In this document: positions 27,157 through 36,399 of the stretch, in pieces
How the letters are laid out: each line of letters begins with the position of its first letter
Position numbering within the stretch: position 1 is the first letter of the stretch
Origin: Hyphomicrobiales bacterium
Lineage (GTDB): Bacteria > Pseudomonadota > Alphaproteobacteria > Rhizobiales > Beijerinckiaceae
Direction of reading: 5' to 3'
Assembly (NCBI GenBank): GCA_027484655.1
Contig: JAIXSM010000027.1
Coordinates: 248,001-312,000 of the forward strand
DNA length: 64,000 bases
Notes under the pieces: model-generated
Database searches by the model: none
Seen by the model: the letters and a program-made list of their open reading frames with translations, nothing else
Told to the model about the DNA's origin: nothing
Translations under genes and position numbers: made by a program

Positions 27157-28517
27157 CGCCGCCGATTGCATATGACGCCACGCGTCTTTTCCTCGGGCCG
27201 CTGTCGCGGACGCCCCGGGGGATTGATCGTGTCGATCTGGCCTTCGCCGAGCATATCTTTCGCGGCCATCCGAACGCCCTCGCGGTGTTGCCGACCCCGT
27301 GGGGCGTGCGCTGCTTTGGCCCCGAGCGTGTTCTTCCTGGGCTTGAGCGCTTACGCGCCCTGTGGGCGGAGGCGACGGAGCCGGAGGCTGATCCGGTTTA
27401 CCTGCGCCTTCGCGCGCGCCTCCTCGGTGGGGCCGTGGAGCGCGAGCCGCAGCCCACCGTGGGTCGCTCGTTCATGGGCAAGTCGTTGCGGCTGCTCTCG
27501 CTGCTGCGCGCCACCGGGGTGGCGCCTGGTGCGAGCGTGACGCGCGCAGTGCCGCAAAACGCGTTTTATCTCAGCATTGGGCACCTTGGGCTCGTCTTTC
27601 CCATTCTGCTGCGATGGTTGGATCGTCGGCCCGACGTGACGCCCGTCTTCATGCTGCACGACGCAATCCCGATTGAGTCGCCAGAATATGTTGAGCCCGA
27701 GGGCGTGCGCGGGCATCTGCGCATGATGGACGCCGCCGGGCGGTACGCGCGCGGGCTGATCGCCACAACGCAAACCGCCCGAGCCTCTGTGGACGCCCAA
27801 CTCGCGGCCCGGGGACGCGCGCGCCTGCCAGCATTCGTGCGCGCCCTGCCTCCAGGCGCCGCCTTCACGGCCCGCCCCGCCGCTGACCCTTCGCTTGCGG
27901 ATTGCAGCTACTTCATCGCCTGCGCCACGTTGGAGCCCCGCAAAAACCTTGAGTTGCTGGGCGAAGTCTGGAAACGCCTGTGCGCTGAACGCGGCGACCT
28001 CGCGCCGCATCTTGTCATTGTCGGCGCCAAGGGCTGGCGCGCAGACCAGATTGCCGCACGGCTCGCACGTGCGCCGAGCACAGCGAACCGTTTGCATATT
28101 GTGCACGGCCTTTCCACGCCGGCGTTGGCGCGCCTGCTGGCGGGCGCACGGGCCCTGCTGTCTCCCTCGTTCACAGAAGGCTTTGGCCTTCCGGTTGCGG
28201 AGGCTCTTGCGCTTGGCGCGCCGGTGATCGCGTCTGATATCGCCAGCCATCGTGAGATCGCACGCGACGGCGTGACGCTGGTTGATCCGCTCGACGGCCC
28301 TGCGTGGAAAGCCGCGGTTGAACGGGCGCTGGGGCAGCGGCCACACGTCACGCCGTCACGTCTGGAGAGCTGGCCCGATTACTTCGCCGCATGGGCGCAA
28401 GACCTTGAAGGGCTGAGGCGATCACAACCGTCCCCTGCCCCGCAGGAGGCGGTTTCGCTACCGTATGCGTGCGCCAACCAACCCCTCATCCGGCACGGAA
28501 AGGGCGGTGGGCCATGA
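27153..28517 (+). CDS. Glycosyltransferase family 4 (GT-B fold)
   Basis: A 454-residue cytosolic sugar transferase. It opens with YDATRLFLGPLSRTPRGIDRVD, typical of GT4 enzymes of the capsule/O-antigen type. The C-terminal half holds the GT-B nucleotide-binding part: ATLEPRKNLELL, VGAKGWR and the EX7E motif in FTEGFGLPVAEAL. The ATG overlaps the stop of the oxoamine synthase in an ATGA junction, so it is translated with the lipid genes. That coupling suggests it adds the first or an early sugar, perhaps directly on the lipid; this is inference. Confidence 0.9.
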   Translation: MTPPIAYDATRLFLGPLSRTPRGIDRVDLAFAEHIFRGHPNALAVLPTPWGVRCFGPERVLPGLERLRALWAEATEPEADPVYLRLRARLLGGAVEREPQPTVGRSFMGKSLRLLSLLRATGVAPGASVTRAVPQNAFYLSIGHLGLVFPILLRWLDRRPDVTPVFMLHDAIPIESPEYVEPEGVRGHLRMMDAAGRYARGLIATTQTARASVDAQLAARGRARLPAFVRALPPGAAFTARPAADPSLADCSYFIACATLEPRKNLELLGEVWKRLCAERGDLAPHLVIVGAKGWRADQIAARLARAPSTANRLHIVHGLSTPALARLLAGARALLSPSFTEGFGLPVAEALALGAPVIASDIASHREIARDGVTLVDPLDGPAWKAAVERALGQRPHVTPSRLESWPDYFAAWAQDLEGLRRSQPSPAPQEAVSLPYACANQPLIRHGKGGGP

Positions 28518-28582
28518 GAGTTCTGTTCACGGGCCGCGAAGCGGCGACATCATTCTGAACTGACGGACATTTTGGGTGACAC

Positions 28583-30784
28583 ATGCTTGAGAAATTTTCA
28601 GCGATGATCGGTAGCAAGCACGCCGCGCAGGACAAGCGGCGACGGGGCGATTCCCTGCGCGATGCAGGAAAATTTGCAGATGCGGCGGAGGCCTATGGCG
28701 CTTACCTCGCCGAGTGCCCGGATGATTTCGAAATCTGGGTGCAGCGCGGCAATTGCTTGAAGGACAGTGCATCCTATGAGGCTGCAGCCATGGCGTACGA
28801 ACGCGCCATCCAGATCAGGGCCGACGATGCGGACGTTCACCTCCAGATGGGGCATTTGATGAAGCTCCGCGGAATGCACGACGCAGCAGTAGACACCTAC
28901 GCCCGGGCGCTGGAGCTGAACCCACGGATGGCCGCGGCGCGGCGGGAGTTGGAGCTACTCGGACATCCTTCCGATCTTGCCGGACCACTAGCCAGCCGCC
29001 CGACCACGTACGTCATCGATTTGACAGACGTGTTCTTTTATCTCCGCCACCACACTACAGTTTCGGGCATTCAACGGGTTCAGCTTGGCATCGCTGAGTC
29101 CATTCTGGCTAACGGTGGAAAGGGCGGCAGTTACACGTTCATCGCCGCCAACCACGATGGTGGCGACTATACGGAAATCAGTGATGCAACAGTCGCGGCG
29201 CTGCTGAGAATACTCAAGCAGCCGACTGTTACCTTGACGGGACTGAAGCAACTCATCGATCAGGCGTTCCGGGAAGGCGCCAAAGCGCAGTTCCTGAGCG
29301 GCGACACGCTCGTTGTCCTTGGAGCCTTCTGGGTTATGCCCACCCAGATGACTCGTTGGATCGAGCTAAAGGAAGATGGCGTTCGCCTCGCTGTTCTCGT
29401 TCACGACATTATTCCGATCACAAACCCGGAGTATTGCGTTTCAGATCTGGTGGACACATTCACTCAGTGCTTCCAGCATGTTCTCCGAATGGCGGACCTG
29501 ATCCTAACGATATCGGCATATTCCCAGAAGCAGATTGTCGCGCTTCTCCGCCGGTGGAGTATTCCAACGCCCCCAATGGCGGTTCTCCCCAATGCGCACA
29601 TCACATGGAGCGCTAAGCGCAAAGTCGGGAAGCCGCTATCGCGGGAAATACAAGATATCCTGGGCCAGTCATTCGTTCTTTACGTCTCGACGATCGAAAT
29701 AAGAAAGAACCATACCCAGCTTTTCAAGGTCTGGAAAAAGCTTATTGAAAATCAGGGTCAGGAGCAAATTCCCAACCTCGTCCTCGTCGGGCGTCAGGGA
29801 TGGCGCGTGCAAGATCTCATGGATCAGCTCAAGGGAACCAACTATCTTTCTGGAAAAATCATTATTCTGCACGACATCTCGGACGTTGAGCTTGAAGCCC
29901 TTTATCAGGGATGTCTCTTCACCACTTTCACGTCCTTTGAGGAAGGATGGGGACTTCCAGTCGGGGAGAGCCTTGTGTTTGGAAGGCCCTGTGTCGCTTC
30001 GAACGCGAGTTCAATCCCCGAGGTAGCTGGCGACCTCGTCGATTACATTGACCCGAACAATCTTGAATCCGCATATGAGGTCATCCTGCGGATGATCGAG
30101 GATGGCGCGTATCGTGACAGCCGGGCGAAAAAGATAAAGGACGAGTTTCGGCCCAGATCATGGTCGCACGTGGCGGACGATCTGCACCGCCTGCTGAATG
30201 CAAACTTTGAGGTTGAAAAGAAATCTAAAGCCCCTGCTTCGGATTCAGATGGGGGAGACGCTGTCTACCGTCACACTCTTGAGCCTGGGCGCATCTACAA
30301 GTGCGGACATGAAGACCGTCCCAACGAATTCATTCACAGGGGTCTTGGCGGCGCCATTTCATTTCTTTTTGACCGTAACTGGTATCCGGTAGAGAATTTT
30401 GGTCGCTGGCTCAAAAATCAGCGCGGCGAGATTATCTTTCGAACATCAGGCGATCGCCAGGGTGAGTTCATCGTTTATCTCGAACTCTGCACAGTGGGAT
30501 GGTACACAGGCAATAAGATAAGCCTGTTGGTCAACGGCGGAAAGCATGAGCTCCCCCGGATAACAGCTGGAAAAACTGTTCCCGTAAAGGTAAGGGCAAG
30601 AGCGGTAGACGGCCACATCCGTATAGGCTTCCGCGTAAACGGAGACCTGCCCGCCGGCAACGATCCACGGCAAGATCTGTGTGTGGGCATCAGATCGATT
30701 GCTTACGCAGCAGTTTCGGATGTTGCCGCAAGGCAGGAGATAGCGGATTCATTTTCGTTTCTTAGTCCGAAGCTGTTTGCATAA
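28583..30784 (+). CDS. TPR - GT4 glycosyltransferase - C-terminal beta domain protein
   Basis: A 733-residue multidomain protein. Residues about 14-120 are three TPR-like repeats (DAGKFADAAEAYGAYLAECP, SYEAAAMAYERAIQ, GMHDAAVDTYARALELNP). Residues about 135-540 are a GT4 transferase with SGIQRVQLGIAES, a VHDIIPITNPEY motif shared with the neighbouring GT4s, STIEIRKNH and FEEGWGLPVGESL. Residues about 560-733 look like a beta-sandwich, possibly for sugar binding, that I do not recognise. Codon use shifts toward A/T after about 29.6 kb compared with the synthase genes. It follows the previous gene by 65 bases. Confidence 0.85.
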   Translation: MLEKFSAMIGSKHAAQDKRRRGDSLRDAGKFADAAEAYGAYLAECPDDFEIWVQRGNCLKDSASYEAAAMAYERAIQIRADDADVHLQMGHLMKLRGMHDAAVDTYARALELNPRMAAARRELELLGHPSDLAGPLASRPTTYVIDLTDVFFYLRHHTTVSGIQRVQLGIAESILANGGKGGSYTFIAANHDGGDYTEISDATVAALLRILKQPTVTLTGLKQLIDQAFREGAKAQFLSGDTLVVLGAFWVMPTQMTRWIELKEDGVRLAVLVHDIIPITNPEYCVSDLVDTFTQCFQHVLRMADLILTISAYSQKQIVALLRRWSIPTPPMAVLPNAHITWSAKRKVGKPLSREIQDILGQSFVLYVSTIEIRKNHTQLFKVWKKLIENQGQEQIPNLVLVGRQGWRVQDLMDQLKGTNYLSGKIIILHDISDVELEALYQGCLFTTFTSFEEGWGLPVGESLVFGRPCVASNASSIPEVAGDLVDYIDPNNLESAYEVILRMIEDGAYRDSRAKKIKDEFRPRSWSHVADDLHRLLNANFEVEKKSKAPASDSDGGDAVYRHTLEPGRIYKCGHEDRPNEFIHRGLGGAISFLFDRNWYPVENFGRWLKNQRGEIIFRTSGDRQGEFIVYLELCTVGWYTGNKISLLVNGGKHELPRITAGKTVPVKVRARAVDGHIRIGFRVNGDLPAGNDPRQDLCVGIRSIAYAAVSDVAARQEIADSFSFLSPKLFA

Positions 30785-30822
30785 TCATTACTTCATATCA
30801 ACATCCAAATAGGTGAGCATAG

Positions 30823-32367
30823 ATGCACGCTCCAATCGCCATACTCTCGTTTGATCGTCCTGATCTTCTAACGAAGGTCCTAAAGAGCCTTCTTATCCAG
30901 TCGAAGCCAATTGACTTAAAAAACGTCTATCTATTTCAAGACTCCGGAAGCATTAAAGTCCAAGAATGCGTCAATTCATTCCGCAATATTATTCCGCAAG
31001 GCAATTTGATTGTATCTGAAAAAAATCTTGGAGTCGCTCTTAACTTTGATCGAGCCGAGCGGTGGATGTTCGACAAACTTGGAGCTGAGTTGGCTTACTT
31101 TCTAGAAGATGACTTGGTATTAGGGGAAAATTATCTTGAGATGTTAAACCAGCTTTCCGATGTCGCTCTATCGGATCAACGTATTGCATACTTTGCTGCA
31201 TATGGTAATCACCGCGCCAACCTAGAAGAGCAAAAAACACGCTCCACAGAGGTTGTTCCAATGCAGCATAAGTGGGGATTTGGTCTCACTCGACGTCAGT
31301 GGCTCCTGCAGCAGGAAATATTAGAACCATACTTGGAAATAATCAGAAAGAGGCCTTACAAAGAGAGGAACCATGCAGAAATCAGGAGGTATTTTGAGAG
31401 GCTTGGTTATCATAGTGAAGGTACATCGCAGGATGCAGCTAAAGATGTAGCTTCATGTGTATTAGGAACAACCAAAATAATGACTTTTGCATGCTTTGCC
31501 CGGTATGAGGGCCGGGAAGGTGTACATATGCGGACAGACGATTATCTTAAGTCGGGCTACGACAAGACTGAAGTCTTCCCGAACGCAACAAGACTTGTCA
31601 TACCAAGTGATGGGAAAATCGATCTCTGGATTGAGAACTCAAGAGAGTCTGCAAAGTTAGGCAGGCGTCAACGACCTCCTTCCGAACCTTACCTCCAGCA
31701 TCCGAACCGGGCTGGTGCATTTGAAAAGTTGAGCCATGATCTTTTCGGGAAGGATCCCTACGAGGGATTTCAGTCGACTATTACAGTTCCTGATCTCCAA
31801 GGATGGAACGGGCTGCATCCTGTCTTATCCCGGGCGGTAAAGGATAAAAAACCTAACATCATTGTCGATGTGGGCGTTTGGAAAGGGCAGTCCACTATAA
31901 CTCTCGCCAAAGCGCAATCGGAGGCGATAGATGACGGGTGTGTTATCGCCGTCGACACCTTTTTAGGTTCGCCCGAACACTGGACCCTGTCGCGACCCGA
32001 GATCCATCAATCTCTCGCTTTTCGTCATGGCCGACCAAGTTTTTATGAGACCTTCTTGTCGAACGTCGTACTGAGCGGGTTCCAGCGCAAGGTGTTGCCT
32101 TTGGCGCAAACTTCCGAGAACGCCGCCCATATCCTTCGCAGGCATTTTATTATGGCCGATATCGTTCACATTGATGCGGCGCATGAATACGCATCAGCAC
32201 TCCGCGACATTGAGGTTTGGTGGGAACTTCTACGACCCGGCGGATTACTAATCGGCGACGACTTCCCTTGGCCTGGTGTCGCTCGCGCTGTGGTTCATTT
32301 CACAGATAAAATGAATATCCCGTTCCAGGTTGAGCATCCCAAGTGGCTCATCGGTAAGCCGGCCTAA
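30823..32367 (+). CDS. GT2-like glycosyltransferase fused to a class I methyltransferase
   Basis: A 514-residue bifunctional protein. The N-terminal part (about 1-290) starts APIAILSFDRPDLLTKVLKSLL and has YFLEDDLVL, a DxD-like metal site, with the overall look of a GT2 or GNT-I-type transferase. The C-terminal part (about 315-514) is a Methyltransf_24-type domain with IIVDVGVWKGQST as the SAM loop and VHIDAAHEYASALRDIEVWW. The gene is markedly AT-rich: bases 30841-30900 contain only 26 G+C of 60, against 40 of 60 in a polyketide synthase stretch. It looks horizontally acquired. Likely role: adding and O-methylating a sugar. Confidence 0.8.
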   Translation: MHAPIAILSFDRPDLLTKVLKSLLIQSKPIDLKNVYLFQDSGSIKVQECVNSFRNIIPQGNLIVSEKNLGVALNFDRAERWMFDKLGAELAYFLEDDLVLGENYLEMLNQLSDVALSDQRIAYFAAYGNHRANLEEQKTRSTEVVPMQHKWGFGLTRRQWLLQQEILEPYLEIIRKRPYKERNHAEIRRYFERLGYHSEGTSQDAAKDVASCVLGTTKIMTFACFARYEGREGVHMRTDDYLKSGYDKTEVFPNATRLVIPSDGKIDLWIENSRESAKLGRRQRPPSEPYLQHPNRAGAFEKLSHDLFGKDPYEGFQSTITVPDLQGWNGLHPVLSRAVKDKKPNIIVDVGVWKGQSTITLAKAQSEAIDDGCVIAVDTFLGSPEHWTLSRPEIHQSLAFRHGRPSFYETFLSNVVLSGFQRKVLPLAQTSENAAHILRRHFIMADIVHIDAAHEYASALRDIEVWWELLRPGGLLIGDDFPWPGVARAVVHFTDKMNIPFQVEHPKWLIGKPA

Positions 32368-33577
32368 AACCTTGAAAGAGTCGTTCAAAAAACTTTTCTT
32401 TAGTGACCCGCTAGGGTCTGCAGGCTCGAGGACGGGTGGTGGTGGCGCCTCCCAAGCCGAGGCCATTTTCGCCGCGCGCCGGCGCCACTCGCGCTGGCGG
32501 ATTGTGGCGTTCCTTCTGCTCGTCGTCATTCCTTCGTCGTTTGCGGTTGTGTTTTACGGCCTGCTCGCCGCACCGCGCTATGCCTCCGAAACACGTATTG
32601 TTGTGCGAAGCGCCTCGACCGTTCGGATGACCGGCCTCGATCTGTTGTTTCGCACCATCGGGTTTTCCAAAGCAGTCGATGACGCGTATGTGGTGCGCGA
32701 TTATTTGCTGTCCCGTGATATTTTGCGCGATCTTGACGCTGCTGGAGTGTCGGTGCGGGAAATTTTCATGCACCCGCAGGCTGACCGTCTGTCGCGCCAT
32801 CCGCGTCTCTGGCGACAGGACACGCAGGAGGCCTTGTACGAATACTTTCTGGATCGGGTCAGCGTCACCGAGGACGACGCCAAAGGCATCCTCACCCTGC
32901 GTGTGATCGCGTTCGCCGCAGACGATGCGCACGCCCTGGCGCAAACCATGGTGCGGCTTGCCGAAGCCATGGTCAATCGCATGAACGGACGATCGCAGCG
33001 CGACGCCACCGCAAGCTCGGAGGAGGAGGTGCGTCTCGCCCGTAAGGAAATCGCTGACGCGCAAATGGCGCTCACAACGTTCCGCAACCGTGAGGCTCTG
33101 ATCGACCCATCAAAGTCATCGCTGGCCGTGATTGAAACGATTGGTCAGTTGTCGACTGACTTGTCGTATGTGCGCGCTGAACTCGCGCAGGTGCAGAAGA
33201 ATTCACCCGGCAGCCCCATTCTTCCCAGTCTGCAAAGCCGCATCGCCGCGCTGGAAGGGCGCATTCAGATCGAGCAGCGCAAAATTGCCGGCGCGGAGGG
33301 TTCGCTCTCGAACAAGATCGCAGCTTACGATCAATTGAGCTTGCGGCGCGCAATCGCGGAGCAGCGGCTGACGGCGGCTATCGGCTCCCTTGAAGCGGCG
33401 GCCCAGGAGGCGCGGCGCCAACACATCTACATCGAGCAGGTCGTAGCTCCGGCGTGGCCAGATGCGTCCACAGAGCCAAGACGCATCCGCGCGATCATTA
33501 CGGTGCTCGTGGCGGGCTTCATGCTGTTCGGCGTCTACTGGATCTTCTCCGTCGCGGCCGAGGAGCATGCGCAATGA
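32330..33577 (+). CDS. Capsule export inner-membrane protein, KpsE/Wzz-type polysaccharide co-polymerase (copy 1)
   Basis: A protein of up to 415 residues with two membrane helices (about 55-78 and 388-408) around a long periplasmic coiled-coil region, the PCP-3/KpsE layout. YASETRIVVRSAS follows the first helix and ARKEIADAQMALTTFRNREALIDP marks the coiled coil. It would link the KpsMT transporter to the outer-membrane channel. The start is uncertain: TTG 32330 overlaps the previous gene by 38 bases and has a weak ribosome site. The end overlaps kpsM in an ATGA junction. Confidence 0.85.
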   Translation: MSIPSGSSVSRPKTLKESFKKLFFSDPLGSAGSRTGGGGASQAEAIFAARRRHSRWRIVAFLLLVVIPSSFAVVFYGLLAAPRYASETRIVVRSASTVRMTGLDLLFRTIGFSKAVDDAYVVRDYLLSRDILRDLDAAGVSVREIFMHPQADRLSRHPRLWRQDTQEALYEYFLDRVSVTEDDAKGILTLRVIAFAADDAHALAQTMVRLAEAMVNRMNGRSQRDATASSEEEVRLARKEIADAQMALTTFRNREALIDPSKSSLAVIETIGQLSTDLSYVRAELAQVQKNSPGSPILPSLQSRIAALEGRIQIEQRKIAGAEGSLSNKIAAYDQLSLRRAIAEQRLTAAIGSLEAAAQEARRQHIYIEQVVAPAWPDASTEPRRIRAIITVLVAGFMLFGVYWIFSVAAEEHAQ

Positions 33578-34383
33578 TCCGCGGTTTCCTTTCTGCGCCC
33601 CGGGGCGATCTGCTCCACTCCTTAACGGTCCAGGGCCGGGTGATCCGGGCGTTGATGCTGCGGCAGGCGTTGAGCCGTTTTGGCCACGATAGCCTCGGTA
33701 TCTTCTGGATATTCGCCGAGCCGCTCCTCTTGTCGGGCGCGGTGATGCTGATGTGGACGATATCGGGGCTCCATAAGGGCCATGGCGTCGGGATCATTCC
33801 CTTTGTGCTCGCATCTTATTCGATGCTGACGCTCTGGCGCCACATGTGCTCGATCTCTGTGAGCGCGCTCAGTTCCGCGAGTTCGTTGCTTTATCATCGC
33901 AATGTGCGGCTGCTGGACATTCTCATCGCCCGCGCCGCGCTGGAGTCGTTCTCCGGCATGGCGTCTTTTGTCGTAGCCTATCTCATTTTACATCTGTTTG
34001 GATTTATTCGCGCGATGGAGGATCCCCTTGTTATGGCCGGGGCCTGGCTTCTCATGACCTGGTTCGGTTGGTCGTTCGGGCTTGTGGTGGCTGCAATCAC
34101 TGAACTCATTGAGCCCGCGGCTCATCTGGTCCAGCCTTTGTTGTATGTCACGCTGCCGATTACGGGCGCTTTCTACATGGTGGCGTGGTTGCCAGCACCC
34201 GCTCAACAGGTCGTCATGTGGTCGCCCCTGGTGCATCTTTTTGAAATGTTCCGTGGCGGCTTGTTTGGCGCCCACCTCGCTGCCGACTGGAGCATTTCCT
34301 ACGTGGCGGCGTGGTGTTTCGGCTTCATGGCGATCGGTCTCCCTCTTCTGCGCGTCGCGCAGCATCGTTTCAGTGCGCACTAG
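33574..34383 (+). CDS. kpsM: Capsule polysaccharide ABC-2 transporter permease (KpsM-type)
   Basis: A 269-residue inner-membrane permease with about six helices. It carries the ABC-2 pattern MLRQALSRFGHDSLGIFWIFAEP near the start and WSPLVHLFEMFRGGLFG near the end, as in KpsM and BexB. ATG 33574 overlaps the stop of the KpsE-like gene; the longer open frame upstream is not used. Together with the ATPase at 35622 it should export the lipid-linked polymer across the inner membrane. Confidence 0.92.
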   Translation: MIRGFLSAPRGDLLHSLTVQGRVIRALMLRQALSRFGHDSLGIFWIFAEPLLLSGAVMLMWTISGLHKGHGVGIIPFVLASYSMLTLWRHMCSISVSALSSASSLLYHRNVRLLDILIARAALESFSGMASFVVAYLILHLFGFIRAMEDPLVMAGAWLLMTWFGWSFGLVVAAITELIEPAAHLVQPLLYVTLPITGAFYMVAWLPAPAQQVVMWSPLVHLFEMFRGGLFGAHLAADWSISYVAAWCFGFMAIGLPLLRVAQHRFSAH

Positions 34384-34389
34384 GTCGCG

Positions 34390-35625
34390 ATGGGCAAGAT
34401 ATCGAGCCAATCAGGGGCGACAGCGGCAGCGGGCGAGCCGCCGCTACGTTCCCTTGAGCTGATTGAGGTTCGCCCTTTGGAGGAGCCCGGCCGCGATCAG
34501 GCGGGGCGTGGCGCTCCGGTGACATGGGCGGAGTTGCTCAAGCGTTATTGGCTTTTTCTTCTTGTTGTGGCGCTGCCCGTTATGCTCTCGGTCGCCTACT
34601 ATGGCTTTATTGCATCGGACCGGTACGTATCGGAGGCGAAGTTTGTTGTGCGCGCTCCGGGCGCCGGCGCCGGCGCCGGTGGCGGTCTATCCATGGTTAT
34701 GCGGGGCGATGCGTCAAATCGAACCGCCGACGACACGCATGCAGTGAACGCGTTTGTTCTCTCCCGCGACGCCGCGAGCGAACTAGCCCGCACACATGCC
34801 TTGCGGGAAGTCATGTCCCGGCCCGAAGGAGACGTGTTCGCCCGTTTTCCAAACTTCTACACACGTAACAACGATGAGAAATTCTTCGAGGCCTACCGGC
34901 GATTCGTGAGTGTTCGCGCAGACTCAACCACCGGCATATCCACCCTTGTCGTCCAGGCGTTTCGCGCGGATGACGCCAGAATGATCGCCGAATCTATTCT
35001 TGCCAGCAGCGAGCGGTTCGTGAACCGTTTGCATGAGCGTGCGACCAGGGATGAAATTGCGTTTACACGCAATTTGGTCGATCAGGCGAGGGCGCAACTG
35101 GCTGAAGTTGTCGAGCGGCTCTCGGATTATCGAAACCAGGAGCAGACTCTCGATCCACAAACTGAATCAAACAGTCGTTTGGCTACTCTTTCGAAACTCT
35201 CGACTGAAATTTCACAACTTGAGGCCGGCCTTGCGCAGCAGGTCGCCATGGCGCCACAAAGTCCAGCGATCAGCCCTATGCGGGAGGTGATCCAATCCAT
35301 GCGCAACGAACTTGATCGGCAACGAAGGCTTCTTGTTGGCGATAGTTCATCGATGGCGTCAAAGTTTGAAGGCTATGAAATGCTCATGATCGAGCGTGAA
35401 CTCGCAAGCCGCGCGTTGGTTGATGCTGTTGTGCGTATGGAGAAGGCGCGTCAGGACGGCCAGCGACAATCTATATATCTACAGCGTGTCGTTGAGCCTA
35501 ACCAGCCAGACTATCCGGCGCAGCCGTATCGCTTGCTGGGAATCTTGCTGATTACAGCGCTCTCTGTCGTCATGTATGCGATTTGCAGGAGCTTGCTGAG
35601 TCTTGCGTTGGAGCATCGATCATGA
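34390..35625 (+). CDS. Capsule export inner-membrane protein, KpsE-type (copy 2)
   Basis: A 411-residue paralogue of the product at 32330 with the same layout: cytosolic N-terminus, helix at about 53-75, YVSEAKFVVRAPG just outside, a long coiled-coil periplasmic region (about 180-360), and a second helix at about 380-400. A glycine/alanine tract follows the first helix. It sits six bases after kpsM and overlaps kpsT in an ATGA junction. Two KpsE-like proteins around one KpsM is unusual; they may form a mixed assembly. Confidence 0.87.
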   Translation: MGKISSQSGATAAAGEPPLRSLELIEVRPLEEPGRDQAGRGAPVTWAELLKRYWLFLLVVALPVMLSVAYYGFIASDRYVSEAKFVVRAPGAGAGAGGGLSMVMRGDASNRTADDTHAVNAFVLSRDAASELARTHALREVMSRPEGDVFARFPNFYTRNNDEKFFEAYRRFVSVRADSTTGISTLVVQAFRADDARMIAESILASSERFVNRLHERATRDEIAFTRNLVDQARAQLAEVVERLSDYRNQEQTLDPQTESNSRLATLSKLSTEISQLEAGLAQQVAMAPQSPAISPMREVIQSMRNELDRQRRLLVGDSSSMASKFEGYEMLMIERELASRALVDAVVRMEKARQDGQRQSIYLQRVVEPNQPDYPAQPYRLLGILLITALSVVMYAICRSLLSLALEHRS

Positions 35626-36344
35626 GCGCGGCGAACGATGCGCGCGCGACTGCGTCGAATGCAGTTGGAAGGGATCCGGATTCCCGTGAAATCGGCCGGG
35701 TAATCGTACGCGATGTTGTCAAGGAGTATCAAACTCCTATTGGCGTCAAGCGGGTGCTCGACGGGATCAGTTTCGAGGTTGGCCCGGGGGAAAAAATCGC
35801 AGTTCTGGGCCGCAACGGAGCAGGGAAGTCAACGCTCGTCCGGATTATCGGCGGGGTTGAGACCCCGAGCAGCGGCAAGGTGAGCTGCGGCCTTCGTATG
35901 TCCTGGCCGGTGGCGTTTTCCGGGGGTTTCGACAACAACATGACCGGGCTTGACGCCATCCGCTTTATTGCCGGTCTATATGGCGTTCCTCGTGAGGAGG
36001 CGGTTGGTGTTGTTGACGATTTCGCCGAGATCGGACGTTATCTTCAGCTGCCTATCGGAACCTATTCATCCGGTATGCGGGCCAGACTGGCTTTCGGTCT
36101 GACGCTTGCCGTGGACTTTGAGTGCGTTTTGATCGACGAGGTGATTTCCGTGGGTGATCAACGCTTTCGCAACAAGTGCCATAATGAGCTTTTCGTCAAG
36201 CGGGGTGATAAAGCGATGATCCTTATCAGTCACGACCCCGGCATCATCCGTACATACTGCCAGCGGGCGCTGGTTCTAAAGAATGGCCGTGGACGCGTCT
36301 TCGATGACCTCGATCAGGCGTTGGGGATATATAGTACGTTGTGA
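35622..36344 (+). CDS. kpsT: Capsule polysaccharide ABC transporter ATP-binding protein (KpsT-type)
   Basis: A 240-residue ATPase. Walker A is GRNGAGKST, the signature is YSSGMRARLAFG, and Walker B with the switch region is CVLIDEVISVGD, all as in the KpsT/Wzt polysaccharide exporters. It starts at ATG 35622, overlapping the KpsE-like stop. There is no C-terminal polysaccharide-binding domain, which is the capsule (KpsT) rather than the Wzt O-antigen form. Confidence 0.93.
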   Translation: MSAANDARATASNAVGRDPDSREIGRVIVRDVVKEYQTPIGVKRVLDGISFEVGPGEKIAVLGRNGAGKSTLVRIIGGVETPSSGKVSCGLRMSWPVAFSGGFDNNMTGLDAIRFIAGLYGVPREEAVGVVDDFAEIGRYLQLPIGTYSSGMRARLAFGLTLAVDFECVLIDEVISVGDQRFRNKCHNELFVKRGDKAMILISHDPGIIRTYCQRALVLKNGRGRVFDDLDQALGIYSTL

Positions 36345-36399
36345 ATTAGTAATGATAACAAAAACTGTTCAAGCAACTGGCATTGAGAAAGATGATTAA

